A program made the position numbers and the translations under genes. Positions 28,861 to 38,321 of a DNA stretch of 64,000 nucleotides are shown piece by piece. Each line of letters begins with the position of its first letter. Position 1 is the stretch's first letter. Below the pieces are notes generated by a model. That model was not told the origin of the DNA and made no database searches. It saw only the letters and a program-made list of their open reading frames with translations. The DNA is taken from NCBI RefSeq assembly GCF_002706375.1, contig NZ_CP017706.1, positions 1,302,001 to 1,366,000 of the forward strand. The letters run 5' to 3'. The stretch is from Lactobacillus amylovorus DSM 20531. Its GTDB lineage: Bacteria > Bacillota > Bacilli > Lactobacillales > Lactobacillaceae.

Positions 28861-28874
28861 AAAAGGAGCACGTT

Positions 28875-30272
28875 ATGTTTGTAGGTAGACATCAAGAATT
28901 AGAACAATTGAATCAGGCGTATCAAGAAAATGATTTTCAATTTACAGTGATCTATGGTCGAAGAAGAATTGGAAAGACTTCACTGATCAATGAGTTTTTA
29001 AAAGATAAAAAGGCAATTTATTATGTAGCACTTGAAGAAAATGCGGAAGATAATCTAAAACGTTTTTCTGATGCAATTAGTATTTTTAAAAATACAGATC
29101 AGGGTGGAAAAGAAAAATTTGCAAATTTTGAGGAATGCTTTAAAGAAATTACACGTTTAGCCCAAGAACAGCGGGTAATTTTGGTTATTGACGAATTTCC
29201 TTATTTGGCTAAGGCTTACCCTACAATTAGTTCAATGTTGCAATCCTACATTGATCATGAATTCAAAGAAACTAACCTATTTTTGATTTTATGTGGTTCA
29301 TCGATGTCATTTATGGAGCGACAAGTCCTAGGCTACCAAAGCCCACTATATGGTCGTCGCACTTTAGCCTTAAAGCTTGAACCATTCAAACTATCTGAAG
29401 CATGTGAAATGTTGCCAAAACTTAGTAAAGAGGATGCTTTTATCATCAATACGGTTTGTAGCGGTGTGCCCCAATACTTGAGTTATATGTCAGACAGCAT
29501 GTCAGTTGCGGATAATATTAAGAAAAACTTTTTGACTAAATCAGGTCGCTTATTTGATGAGCCTAATAACTTGTTACAACAGGAATTACGCGATCCAACT
29601 AACTATAATTCGATTATCAATGCGATAGCTTCAGGTGCTTCTAAGCATAGTAAAATTGCGCAATCCGCCCACTTGCAAACTGGTCCGCTAACCACGTACC
29701 TGAATAATTTGATAGATTTAGGTATTGTTGAGAAAAAGTTACCGGTTACTGAACAAAAGAAAAGTAGAAGCAAAAATATCGTTTATCGTATCTGTGACGG
29801 GATGTTTCGATTCTGGTATACCTTTGTTGGCAAGCAAGCCGATCTAATTGAGCGTGGCTTAACTGATCTTGCTTGGGTAAAAGTACAAAAGAGTCTATCT
29901 GATTTCATGGGACCTGAGTTTGAAAAATACAGTCAAGACTTCATGTGGTCTCAGGATATGAATGAAAAAATTGTTCCTAATCCGTTTATCCACTTGGGCA
30001 ATTGGTGGGGAACCGATAAGAGAACACATCAACAAGTTGAGTTAGATATTGTAGGATTCTCTGACGATGAACGTGATGGATATTTCGGCGAATGTAAATG
30101 GAAGAATGAACCGATCTCTCGTAGTGTGTTAGAAAAATTGATTACAAATAGTGAAATCTTTAAGTATCCGATTAAGCATTATTATCTATTTTCCAAATCT
30201 GGCTTTACGGACAGCTGCCAAGAATTAGCTGAGAAAATTAATTGTCAGTTGTTTACGTTTGAAGAGATATGA
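28875..30272 (+). CDS. AAA ATPase with C-terminal DUF234-like domain
   Basis: 465 residues. Walker A YGRRRIGKTSLINEF near residue 27, Walker B VILVIDEFPYLAKAY near 105, sensor segment LILCGSSMSFME near 140. A winged-helix middle region follows, and a C-terminal domain with LDIVGFSD...YFGECKWKN near 395-415 that looks like a PD-(D/E)XK-type nuclease fold. These archaeal-ATPase-type genes are common orphans and are sometimes linked to mobile DNA; the role is not established. RBS aaaggag. Confidence 0.85.
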   Translation: MFVGRHQELEQLNQAYQENDFQFTVIYGRRRIGKTSLINEFLKDKKAIYYVALEENAEDNLKRFSDAISIFKNTDQGGKEKFANFEECFKEITRLAQEQRVILVIDEFPYLAKAYPTISSMLQSYIDHEFKETNLFLILCGSSMSFMERQVLGYQSPLYGRRTLALKLEPFKLSEACEMLPKLSKEDAFIINTVCSGVPQYLSYMSDSMSVADNIKKNFLTKSGRLFDEPNNLLQQELRDPTNYNSIINAIASGASKHSKIAQSAHLQTGPLTTYLNNLIDLGIVEKKLPVTEQKKSRSKNIVYRICDGMFRFWYTFVGKQADLIERGLTDLAWVKVQKSLSDFMGPEFEKYSQDFMWSQDMNEKIVPNPFIHLGNWWGTDKRTHQQVELDIVGFSDDERDGYFGECKWKNEPISRSVLEKLITNSEIFKYPIKHYYLFSKSGFTDSCQELAEKINCQLFTFEEI

Positions 30273-30276
30273 AACC

Positions 30277-30342
30277 GAATCGGTACGAAAATATGACTGA
30301 ATTGGTATCTTTTTTAATTTACTCAAAAGACCATGATATATT
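30277..30342 (+). promoter_or_regulatory. Bacteriocin regulator-type promoter A (pheromone operon)
   Basis: Repeats GAATCGGTA (30277-30285) and GAATTGGTA (30299-30307), 22 bp start to start, then 29 bp to the -10 TATATT (30337-30342). The paired-repeat layout matches LytTR-regulator operators of class II bacteriocin systems. The same architecture recurs at five other places in the island. Confidence 0.8.
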
Positions 30343-30389
30343 AAAGACGTAAACAAGTTGAGTATAAAATCATGAAAGGATGAAATATC

Positions 30390-30521
30390 ATGAAGAAGCA
30401 AAATGTTAAAAAGACTGTTTTGAAGGAAGAAGAATTGACTAAGGTTGTTGGTGGAAGCACGGCACATGTTGGTTTTAATTTCTTGAGTAAAAAACTTTGG
30501 AATAATATATGGAAAAGATAG
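30390..30521 (+). CDS. Double-glycine induction pheromone precursor
   Basis: 43 residues with a 22-residue leader ending ELTKVVGG, cleaved after Gly-Gly by a C39 exporter. The mature peptide is 21 residues, STAHVGFNFLSKKLWNNIWKR, short, cationic and amphipathic like known induction peptides. Start ATG at 30390 behind a gaaagga RBS. The histidine kinase gene overlaps its last 13 bases, the classical pheromone-kinase-regulator order. Role as inducer rather than as bacteriocin is inferred from size and position. Confidence 0.88.
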   Translation: MKKQNVKKTVLKEEELTKVVGGSTAHVGFNFLSKKLWNNIWKR

Positions 30522-31837
30522 TCTTATTTCTTTTTCTTAATGTTTTTTCTAGTTTAGCAGATGTATGGTGTTTTTTTAAAATATCAAGAATAAGATCTAA
30601 AAAGAGACAGATTCTATTTTTGTGTATTGCTAATATTTTTTTAGGGTTGTTATTGTCTATAGGTAATATTGGCGTAATCTTCACAAATATACTTGAAATT
30701 TTGCTTTTTGTATTATATTTGAGAAAAAATAATACATTAGAAATACTATTTGGTTCAATAATATTAGTATGCACATTAGATTTATTAGTTGATATTGTGT
30801 CTGATATGATCGCTCAGGTTATGTCATTTACTTTGATAGGCCAATTATCACTACGTTTCTTACTAATACTAATGATGATAGTTGCAATAAAACTAGGTAA
30901 TGGAAAAATATATAATTATCTAGCAAACCAAAATAATAAAATTTTCGTAGGCATATTAGCTTATACCTATGTTTCTACGGTGAGCATCTCTATCATATAT
31001 ATTCAAAGCAAATCTTTTACACCATTAACTTTGTTCTTTTCTCTCTATATTCTTATCCAAACTATTTTTGCTATATTTATATATCATGAAATGACGATGG
31101 TACAAGAAAAACTTTTAAATAAAAAGGATCAAGAAAAATTAAAGCAACAGCAGCATCAGCTTGAAGAATATGCTTCTTATCTTGAAAAAAGTGAAGATGA
31201 TCTCCGTGCCTTCAGACATGATTACAAAAATATTCTTAATTCTTTAAAGGTAAGTGCGCAAGAAGGTAATGTTCAAGAAGTAATTCAAAAACTAGATAAA
31301 TACACTGAAACTAAATTAAATTCTAAAGCCTTACTTAAATATAAAGACGTAAATCACATTTACGTTAAATCAATTAAGAGCATTATTATTTCAAAGCTAA
31401 CAGAATTGTATAATTTGGATATACCATATAATTTTGAATGTCGAAATAATATCCGTAATTTACCAGACCATGTAGATGAACTCGATCTAGTACGTATTAT
31501 TGGCATTACTTTCGATAATGCAATTGAGGAAAGTAAAGCATTGATTGCCGAAAAGCATGATATTCGGAGTGCTGAAGTTCAAATAATGGTCTACTCTGAT
31601 GGCCCTGGTGAATTTGAATATGAAATTCGAAATAAGATAAAAAATAGAAAAATATCCACTCAAGAAATTCAACAACGTGGCTTTACTACTAAGAAGGACC
31701 ATAAAGGACTCGGATTAACTAATATTAAAGAAATTGATAGTAAGTATCCTGATATGTCTATTTCTTATACAGTTCGAGATGGTTGGTTTGACTTCTATAT
31801 GACAATTGATACAGAAGATGGTGAAGAGGATGAGTAA
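30509..31837 (+). CDS. Bacteriocin-type sensor histidine kinase (HPK10, AgrC/PlnB-like)
   Basis: 442 residues. Six or seven membrane helices fill residues 1-195, then a coiled coil (KKDQEKLKQQQHQLEEYASYL). The HPK10 H-box FRHDYKNILNSLK is near 235, followed by an HATPase_c-like domain with DNAIEES near 330 and GLGLTNI near 400. It senses the secreted pheromone in the membrane. The start overlaps the pheromone gene by 13 bp and the end overlaps the regulator by 8 bp, so all three are translationally coupled. Confidence 0.93.
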   Translation: MEKIVLFLFLNVFSSLADVWCFFKISRIRSKKRQILFLCIANIFLGLLLSIGNIGVIFTNILEILLFVLYLRKNNTLEILFGSIILVCTLDLLVDIVSDMIAQVMSFTLIGQLSLRFLLILMMIVAIKLGNGKIYNYLANQNNKIFVGILAYTYVSTVSISIIYIQSKSFTPLTLFFSLYILIQTIFAIFIYHEMTMVQEKLLNKKDQEKLKQQQHQLEEYASYLEKSEDDLRAFRHDYKNILNSLKVSAQEGNVQEVIQKLDKYTETKLNSKALLKYKDVNHIYVKSIKSIIISKLTELYNLDIPYNFECRNNIRNLPDHVDELDLVRIIGITFDNAIEESKALIAEKHDIRSAEVQIMVYSDGPGEFEYEIRNKIKNRKISTQEIQQRGFTTKKDHKGLGLTNIKEIDSKYPDMSISYTVRDGWFDFYMTIDTEDGEEDE

Positions 31838-32630
31838 GTTCCCAATTATTGTATGTGACGATGACAAAGATTTAGCTGATCAGATGGCTAGGAATATTAA
31901 TGCATCTATTCAAGATTTAACAGATGATAATGAAGGTTACGCTGAATTAAATGAATCTGTTACGTTTGTTGCTAATGATTTTGCTCAAACAGTAGGATAT
32001 GTCGTTGCAAATGATATTAAAAACGGCATTTATTTCTTAGATATTGAATTAAGTCGAGAGTCTAAAGCTAAGAATGGCGTAGATTTAGCTGAATTCATTA
32101 AGAAAAATGACGAGAATGCTCAAATCATCTTTGTAACGGCGTACGACAAGTACGCTCCATTAACATATCGCCGTCGTATCGGTGCAATTGACTATATTAG
32201 TAAGTCCATGTCATCTGATAAGATTATTCAACGTATTGAGGAAACTTTGCGTGATGCTTTCGATAATTTATCTAGCAGGATTAAGTTGGGTCAACGTGAT
32301 TTTACTTATAAAATTGGTCGGCGTATATGTAAAGTGGCTGAAGACAATATACTTTTTATCGAACACAGTACTACGCAACATAAGGTACATATGGTTACCG
32401 AAAATGGAGAGGTAGAGTACAAGGGAAATATTAGTCAAATTGATAAAAAGAATTCATTCTTAGTAAAAGTCTCTCAGTCTTATTTAGTAAATCCAAGAAA
32501 TATTAATGCAATCGATATGAAAGAACATACTATTATATTCGATAACGATAAGATGGTAACTTATTCTAGAGCATATAAAGATGTGGTTAAAACACTTGTA
32601 AATAAATTTAAAGATATTGAAGTTAAATAG
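31830..32630 (+). CDS. LytTR-family response regulator of the bacteriocin island
   Basis: 266 residues from the ATG at 31830 (gaagagg RBS); the longer frame from 31806 is unlikely. Receiver domain with CDDDKD at 8-13, phospho-acceptor Asp in IYFLDIELS near 68 and Lys near 121 (YISKSM). The C-terminal LytTR domain includes the FIEHSTTQHKV and SQSYLVNPRNI motifs. Proteins of this kind bind paired 9-bp repeats about 21 bp apart, and six such sites are present in the island. Confidence 0.93.
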   Translation: MSKFPIIVCDDDKDLADQMARNINASIQDLTDDNEGYAELNESVTFVANDFAQTVGYVVANDIKNGIYFLDIELSRESKAKNGVDLAEFIKKNDENAQIIFVTAYDKYAPLTYRRRIGAIDYISKSMSSDKIIQRIEETLRDAFDNLSSRIKLGQRDFTYKIGRRICKVAEDNILFIEHSTTQHKVHMVTENGEVEYKGNISQIDKKNSFLVKVSQSYLVNPRNINAIDMKEHTIIFDNDKMVTYSRAYKDVVKTLVNKFKDIEVK

Positions 32631-32646
32631 TAAAAAGTTAGATTTT

Positions 32647-33865
32647 GAGACCGTAAAATATTTTGTGTAAGGATGAATATTTCCTTAATTTTATTTCCCT
32701 GAATATTAGAAAAAGGAATCCTTTTCCCGTATGATTGATTTGAACGAAAAACATACTAGAAAAGAGATTCCTTAATGAATGATTTTACCAAAGATATGGC
32801 TAATGCTCTATTCAATCAGGATAAAATTAATGATTTATTTAGACAAAAGCTCCAACAGGCTGTCAATGACCTGCTTGAATCCGAATTGACTGCCTTTTTA
32901 GGCTACAATCCTTATGAGCGCGATGGCTGGAATACCGGAAATTCTAGAAATGGGGCTTATTACCGCAAGGTTGATACGCAATTCGGACAAATAGAAATCA
33001 AAGTTCCTAGAGACAGAAACGGTGAGTTTCATCAACACACTATGCCAGATTATAAAAGGCATACTGATGTTTTAGAGCAAACTGTTATCAAGCTCTATTC
33101 CAAGGGCGTCACAACCCGAGAAATCGCTGATTTGATTGAGAAAATGTATGGCGGCTATTATTCTCCAGCTATGGTTTCCAATATTTCTAAAGAAATGATT
33201 CCCAAAGTTGAGGCATATTATCAGCGACATCTGTCAGATAAGTTCTTCTGCGTTTATCTCGATGCCACCTATATTCCTCTTAAGCGGGTCACTTATGAGC
33301 GCGAAGCAGTTTATATCGCCATCGGTATCAAACCTAATGGTCATAAAGAAGTGATCGACTACTGTATTGCGCCTACTGAAAATATTGAGATTTGGAGCGA
33401 AATGCTCAAAGGCTTCAAGAGTCGCGGCCTTGAACAGGTAGAGCTCTTCTTGTCTGACGGAGTAGTTGGCATGAAAGAGGCTATCTGCCAGTCCTATCCT
33501 AAAGCGCATTTTCAACGCTGCTGGGTACACGTCATGCGTAATATCAGTGCCGGTTGAGCCTGATCTGTTAACCTTTTACAACTATCCGCCAGCTATTAGA
33601 GCTTCAATTTACTCAACTAACATGATTGAATCCTTTAACAACAGGCTTAAGCGGAAAACCAAGCCTAAAACAGAATTTCCAACTGAGCAGTCGCTTGCCA
33701 CCTTTATTGGAGTTCAGGCAATGGATTACAATGACCGTTACTTTAACAGGATTCATAAAGGATTTGGGCAAGTTCGAGACACCCTAGAATCCTATTTTGA
33801 TTAAAAGATAAATAAAAAAGTCAATCAACGAGAGAGATTATTTACACAAACTTCTTGACAGTCTC
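32647..33865. mobile_element. IS256-family insertion sequence (IS1201-like), internally deleted
   Basis: Imperfect terminal inverted repeats of about 24 bp begin GAGACCGT on the left and GAGACTGT on the right (reverse strand). A perfect 8-bp target duplication TAGATTTT flanks them (32639-32646 and 33866-33873), the usual length for IS256. At 1219 bp it is shorter than typical members because of the transposase deletion. It sits directly behind the response regulator gene. Confidence 0.9.
32775..33804 (+). pseudogene. IS256-family transposase, internal deletion and frameshift
   Basis: The N-terminal 257 residues run to SDGVVGMKEAICQSYPKAHFQRCWVHVMRNIS, covering two of the catalytic acidic residues (D in VYLDATY, D in LSDGVVG). 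The frame then breaks near 33550. Another frame resumes with EPDLLTFYNYP...STNMIESFNNRLKRKTKPK and the normal C-terminus. Compared with a full-length protein of about 390 residues, roughly 50 are missing, including the region before the third acidic residue. The copy should not transpose by itself. Confidence 0.88.
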
Positions 33866-33884
33866 TAGATTTTTCTTATGTCCA

Positions 33885-34000
33885 GTATTCATTGAACGAA
33901 AGAAATAGGCAATTCAACAATACTTAAATGGTGATATGAGTGCTGTTGAAATAGCTAGATAATTCAATATAAAAGGCAAGCATGGAGATGATACTAAATC
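33885..34000 (+). pseudogene. IS3-type OrfA remnant
   Basis: Translation near 33891-34000 gives LNERKK, a stop, AIQQYLNGDMSAVEIAR, a stop, then FNIKGKHGDDT. This resembles the N-terminal helix-turn-helix of IS3-family OrfA proteins. Two stop codons and loss of everything downstream mark it as debris. It lies next to the IS256 insertion, so this gap has taken at least two elements. Confidence 0.5.
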
Positions 34001-34014
34001 AGTATAGAAAAACA

Positions 34015-34084
34015 GAATTGGTTTTTAAAATGGCCAGATTAGTTCAATTTATTTCTAATGATTGTGACATTGCTATCCTATATG
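34015..34084 (+). promoter_or_regulatory. Regulator-type promoter B (first bacteriocin peptide operon)
   Basis: Repeats GAATTGGTT (34015-34023) and GATTAGTTC (34037-34045), 22 bp apart, then 28 bp to TATCCT (34074), with TATATG at 34079 as another possible -10. Close to the spacing seen at the pheromone promoter. Confidence 0.6.
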
Positions 34085-34136
34085 TGTAAGTTGAAATGAG
34101 ATAAAAATCTCAAGTAGTTATTAGGAGGTAACTAAA

Positions 34137-34327
34137 ATGGAAAAATTTAAAACTTTGAATGAAACTGAATTGATTAGTGTAGTTGGTGGTAAGCCCAAGA
34201 AAAAAAGAGTCTTTGCCCTTATGTAGCTACTGGTATGGCCGTAGCTGGTGGAATTTTTACTGGGGGAAATCCGTTTGGAGTAGCAGGCGGTTGGGCCACA
34301 GCTTTTGCTACACCATTTTGTAATTAA
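34137..34327 (+). pseudogene. Double-glycine bacteriocin prepeptide, frameshifted
   Basis: ATG at 34137 with an excellent aggagg RBS. The leader MEKFKTLNETELISVVGG is intact, followed by KPKKK. In the starting frame translation stops at 34224-34226 after 29 residues. In the +1 frame from the poly-A run (34198-34206) it continues CPYVATGMAVAGGIFTGG and on to a Gly/Ala-rich C-terminus with Cys, ending at 34327. The GxxxG-rich body is that of a two-peptide class IIb component. One base change in the A-run disables it, or reflects sequencing error or slippage. Confidence 0.75.
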
Positions 34328-34340
34328 GAGGGTGATAAAA

Positions 34341-34514
34341 ATGGTAAAAAGAATAAATGAGAAAGAGTTAGTAAAAATAGTTGGTGGAAAGAAAGGCCGT
34401 AATTGGTCAAAATGTGTAGCAGGAACGTTAGGTGGTGGCTTAATTGGAGCTACTGCTGGACCTGAATCAGCAGCTCTTGGTGCAATAATGGGGGCTGCTA
34501 CATCTTGTTTTTAA
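34341..34514 (+). CDS. Class IIb-type double-glycine bacteriocin precursor
   Basis: 57 residues from the ATG at 34341 (gagggtg RBS); the longer frame overlaps the preceding peptide. The leader ends KELVKIVGG at residue 17. The mature part is about 40 residues, begins KKGRNWSKCVAGTLGGG, has GxxxG-type spacings and two Cys, one near each end. It follows a homologous but frameshifted peptide and precedes a small membrane protein, the usual two-peptide bacteriocin plus immunity order. Confidence 0.82.
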   Translation: MVKRINEKELVKIVGGKKGRNWSKCVAGTLGGGLIGATAGPESAALGAIMGAATSCF

Positions 34515-34563
34515 TTTGATGAATGATCGCTTTAAAAACAATTTTTTATATTGAGAAAGTAAA

Positions 34564-34749
34564 ATGTTATCAGATAAAAGAAAACAAATTCTAAACATAA
34601 TTGGAATGTTAATAATGATGGGGATTTTAGTACTATCAGGTATAGGTCAAGGAACCTGGAACTGGTGTAGGATAACATTATTTTTAATTGGCTTTGTTGG
34701 ATTGATTATAAGTGTTGTAATTAAAATAATACAAATCATAAAGAAATAG
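34564..34749 (+). CDS. Small membrane protein, putative bacteriocin immunity protein
   Basis: 61 residues with two membrane helices (near 11-27 and 38-57) and basic ends. The GMLIMMGILV...GTWNWCRITL pattern is shared with the frameshifted gene at 42298-42479. Position after two bacteriocin peptides supports an immunity role, which is inference. Confidence 0.7.
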   Translation: MLSDKRKQILNIIGMLIMMGILVLSGIGQGTWNWCRITLFLIGFVGLIISVVIKIIQIIKK

Positions 34750-34848
34750 ATATTGAACTTAATCAATTCAATTTCTTTTATCATTGTTTAAGATAATAAT
34801 CTGCCATGGATTAACAAGAATACTACTTGGTCATGTATCGCTAAATTT

Positions 34849-34893
34849 AAATACTGAATCGGTAATAATAAAAGCTGACTCAGTATTTTTTTT
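34849..34893 (+). promoter_or_regulatory. Repeat pair C: operator of the exporter operon and/or terminator
   Basis: Repeats GAATCGGTA (34856-34864) and GACTCAGTA (34877-34885), 21 bp apart, fit the regulator motif. TATGAA at 34911 is a possible -10, slightly closer than in the other sites. The same bases also form a hairpin, AAATACTGAATC (34849) with GACTCAGTATTT (34877-34888), followed by eight T. It may therefore end the peptide operon and start the exporter operon at the same site. Confidence 0.6.
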
Positions 34894-36562
34894 ACATCCA
34901 ATTCTCTAGTTATGAAATAATGAATTCAACTTAATACAAGGAGTGAAAAAATATGCTACTACAATATAAATCAATTTATGTACCACAAGTAGATGAATCA
35001 GATTGTGGTGTTGCCTGTTTGGCTATGATTCTTAAAAAATATCATTCTAGAGTATCATTAGCACATTTGCGCCATTCAGCACGTACTAATTTAGAAGGAA
35101 CTACCGCCCTGGGCTTAGTCAAAACAGCGCAAGCATTTAATCTGAAAACTGAAGCAGTCAAAGCTGATATGTCCTTGTTTGATTCAGATACAGATATCCA
35201 ATATCCTTTTATCGTTCATGTCTTAAAACAAGGCGAATTACTCCACTATTATGTTGTACTTAAAGCAACTAAAAACTATCTAGTAATTGCTGATCCAGAT
35301 CCTAGCGTTGGTTTAACAAAAATGTCTAGAGAAAAATTCTCTCAAGAATGGACGGGTATTGCCCTTTTTATGGTTCCTAACGACGATTTTGAGCCAGTTA
35401 AGGAGAAAAAACGAAATCTTTTGTCGCTGTTTCCATATATGTTCAAGCAAAAGAAATTAGTTACTAATATTATTTTGGCTGCACTTTTGATGACAATTAT
35501 TAGTATTTGTAGTTCATATTTCTTACAAGGCTTAATTGATACTTATATTCCTAGTGGTACATATCAAACCCTATCAATCTTAGCTATCGGTTTATTGATA
35601 GCGTATGTCTTTAATTCCATCTTTTCTTATGGTCAAAATTTTTTGTTAAATATCTTAGGACAACGATTAAGTATTGATCTTAATTTACAATATATTCGCC
35701 ATATTTTTGAGTTACCAATGGAATTTTTTGTGACTCGTAGAACAGGTGAAATCACTTCTAGATTCTCTGATGCTAGTCGAATTATTGACGCCCTAGCTAG
35801 TACAGTTATTTCATTATTCCTTGACCTTTCAATTGTAATCGTAATGGGAATTGTTTTGGCAATTCAAAACTCTACTTTATTCATGATTACTTTGTTGGCA
35901 CTGCCAGTCTACGCTGTAGTGATTCTTAGCTTTTCTAAGAAATTTGAAAAGATGAATAATGATCAGATGGAAAGTAATGCTGTCTTAAGTTCTTCGGTAA
36001 TTGAAGATATTCAAGGAATCGAAACAATCAAAGCTTTAAATAGTGAACAAACACGTTATCGCAAGATTGATAGTCAATTCGTCGATTACCTCAAGAAATC
36101 TTTTCGTTACAGTAAAACTGAATCTTTGCAGTCAGCTTTAAAGACCTTCATTCAGTTATCTCTCAATGTAATTATCCTCTGGGTAGGGGCTAAGGTTGTA
36201 ATGAACGGGCAGATGAGCATTGGTCAATTAATGACCTTCAACGCATTACTATCATATTTTGTAGATCCACTTCAAAGTATTATTAATCTGCAGCCAACTC
36301 TACAATCAGCTAATGTAGCGCAAAATCGATTGAATGAAGTATACATGGTTAAGAGCGAGTTTCAGAAAGATGCTCAGATTAGGGATGCAAAGCAATTAGC
36401 AGGAGACATTGAATATCATAATGTCGATTATCATTATGGTTATGGTATTGATGTTTTAAAGGACGTTAATTTAAATATTAAGCAGAATGACAAGTTGACA
36501 ATCGTAGGAATGAGTGGCTCAGGTAAGTCTACTATGGTAAAACTTTTAGTTGATTTCTTTTC

Positions 36563-37744
36563 CGTAAATTGCAATAATAAATTGAACATTTATACTGCTT
36601 GATAGATATGATCTAATTCTTTCTCAAAGATTTCATCTGGAGTATGATATGCCAAGATCTTTCTTGGTAGCGAATTGCACCAGGTTTCAATATTAATGAT
36701 ATCTTGAAGAGAATAGTTATTGATGTAATCACCTTTGGGAATAAATCTGCGAATAAGGCCATTGTGTCTTTCAACAGTGCCTTTATCACAAGAAGTATAT
36801 GGATGAGCATAGTAAACCAGGGTTTTTGAAACTGTCTCCAGATTGGATAAATCCGCAAACTCTGATCCATTATCAGTTGTAATTGTCTTAAAGATGTCAT
36901 TCCAGTGTTCACTATACTGTTTGCGCAGAGCCTGAAAAGCAGTCATCACACTGGCGGCTGTCTTATCAGGAATACGCAAGATTAAAAATTCACGGCTCAT
37001 TCGTTCAGACAAAGTTAGCAGTACTTGATCATCCTTAGTTTTATGTCCTAAGACTAAATCGCATTCCCAGTGGCCAAATTCCTTACGATCATTGATCTCC
37101 TTGGGACGTTCTTCAATACTTCGGCCAAGCTTTTTCTTATTTTTACGAATGCGATGTATTTTAGTATTGCGCTTTAACTTTTCTGGCAAATCAGAATTTC
37201 TCATACCCATTAAGCATTGATCTACATAGTTGTACAAGGTTCTAGTGCAAACTACCTGATCACGAGAAAATTCTCCTAAAGCTAAGCAGCGATTGGCACA
37301 TACATCAAGAGACCAGCCATCTTCGCAGAAATGCTTATTAACGTATTTGATAAAGTCAGATTTCTTTAAGAAATCTGATTTACGACCGCAATTCTTACGA
37401 TGTATTTGGTAAGCTTTATCACCTTGTTGTGCCTTATAGCGTTTTTGCTTACCATGATAAAGCAAAACAGTACCACGTTTAACCTCATAACTGATAGTAG
37501 AAGGAGAGCAATCAAGCTCACGAGCAATAGCCCTAAGAGAGAAACCGTCTTTAATACGGGTTTGAATAACAACCCGTTGCTCAAATGATAAATGCTTTCC
37601 CTTTTGGTGCTTAGGCATAATAGAATGTAAAGAGTCCATTTGTGACCTCCAATAGATGTTTTTGTGATTATTAACATTCTATCAAACAGGTCCAAATGGA
37701 CTTTTTATTTTTCTAAAGTGTTCAATTTGATTTTACAATCAGCG
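36563..37744. mobile_element. IS30-family insertion sequence, copy 1
   Basis: 1182 bp with terminal inverted repeats (CGTAAATTGCAATAATAAATTG at the left end; a related sequence at the right). Flanked by a perfect 14-bp direct repeat GTTGATTTCTTTTC (36549-36562 and 37745-37758), which is a target duplication within the exporter gene. Same length as the copy at 50692. Confidence 0.92.
36590..37639 (-). CDS. IS30-family transposase (copy 1)
   Basis: 349 residues. N-terminal HTH (GFSLRAIARELDCSPSTISYEVKRG), then the DDE domain: Asp in HWECDLVLGHKT, Asp in TTDNGSEF and Glu in GTVERHNGLIRRF. Full length, no stops, good RBS (ggaggtc), so probably active. About 90% identical to the copy at 50797 by eye. 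Antisense to the disrupted exporter gene. Confidence 0.95.
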   Translation of the reverse strand: MDSLHSIMPKHQKGKHLSFEQRVVIQTRIKDGFSLRAIARELDCSPSTISYEVKRGTVLLYHGKQKRYKAQQGDKAYQIHRKNCGRKSDFLKKSDFIKYVNKHFCEDGWSLDVCANRCLALGEFSRDQVVCTRTLYNYVDQCLMGMRNSDLPEKLKRNTKIHRIRKNKKKLGRSIEERPKEINDRKEFGHWECDLVLGHKTKDDQVLLTLSERMSREFLILRIPDKTAASVMTAFQALRKQYSEHWNDIFKTITTDNGSEFADLSNLETVSKTLVYYAHPYTSCDKGTVERHNGLIRRFIPKGDYINNYSLQDIINIETWCNSLPRKILAYHTPDEIFEKELDHIYQAV

Positions 37745-38321
37745 GTTGATTTCTTTTCTCCTAGTGAGGGTAAACTAACTTTTAACGGATTCGATTCTAC
37801 CAAAATAGATAAGCATGTCTTACGATCATATGTGAATTATGTTCCTCAAACACCTTACATTTTCTCAGGAACAATTAAAGAAAATTTACTCTTAGGTAGT
37901 CGACCAGATATTACAGAAGAAGATGTATTGAAAGCCTGCCAGATAGCAGAGATTGGGTCTGAAATCGAGCAATTACCACTGCAGTTTGAAACTAAGATGG
38001 ATGAAAATGCCAAGATTTTATCCGGTGGGCAAAAGCAAAGACTAACTATTGCACGTGCATTATTGTCACCAGCTAAGGTTTTGATTTTTGATGAAGCCAC
38101 AAGTGGACTTGATACGATTACGGAGAAAAAAGTAGTAGATAATTTAATGAAATTGAAGGATAAAGCTATTATTTTTATCGCCCATCGTTTAGCAATTGCA
38201 CAAAGGACTAATAATATTGTGGTTATAGACCATGGTCAAATTGTTGAGCAAGGAAGCTATGATGAATTAATGCAAAAACATGGATTCTATTATAACTTAG
38301 TTGAAAATTAGGAGGTAATTT

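Larger units (their letters stand above)
34953..38311 (+). pseudogene. Bacteriocin ABC exporter with C39 peptidase domain, split by IS30
   Basis: The first part, 34953-36562, holds the C39 peptidase domain (catalytic Cys in DESDCGVACLA, His in LLHYYVV, Asp in IADPDP), six membrane helices, and the NBD up to Walker A GMSGSGKST. An IS30 copy then interrupts it. The rest, 37745-38311, has LSGGQKQR, Walker B VLIFDEATSG and H-loop AHRLA. Removing the IS and one 14-bp duplicate restores VKLLVDFFSPSEGKLTF in frame, about 720 residues. The intact protein would cleave double-glycine leaders and export the peptides. Confidence 0.95.
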
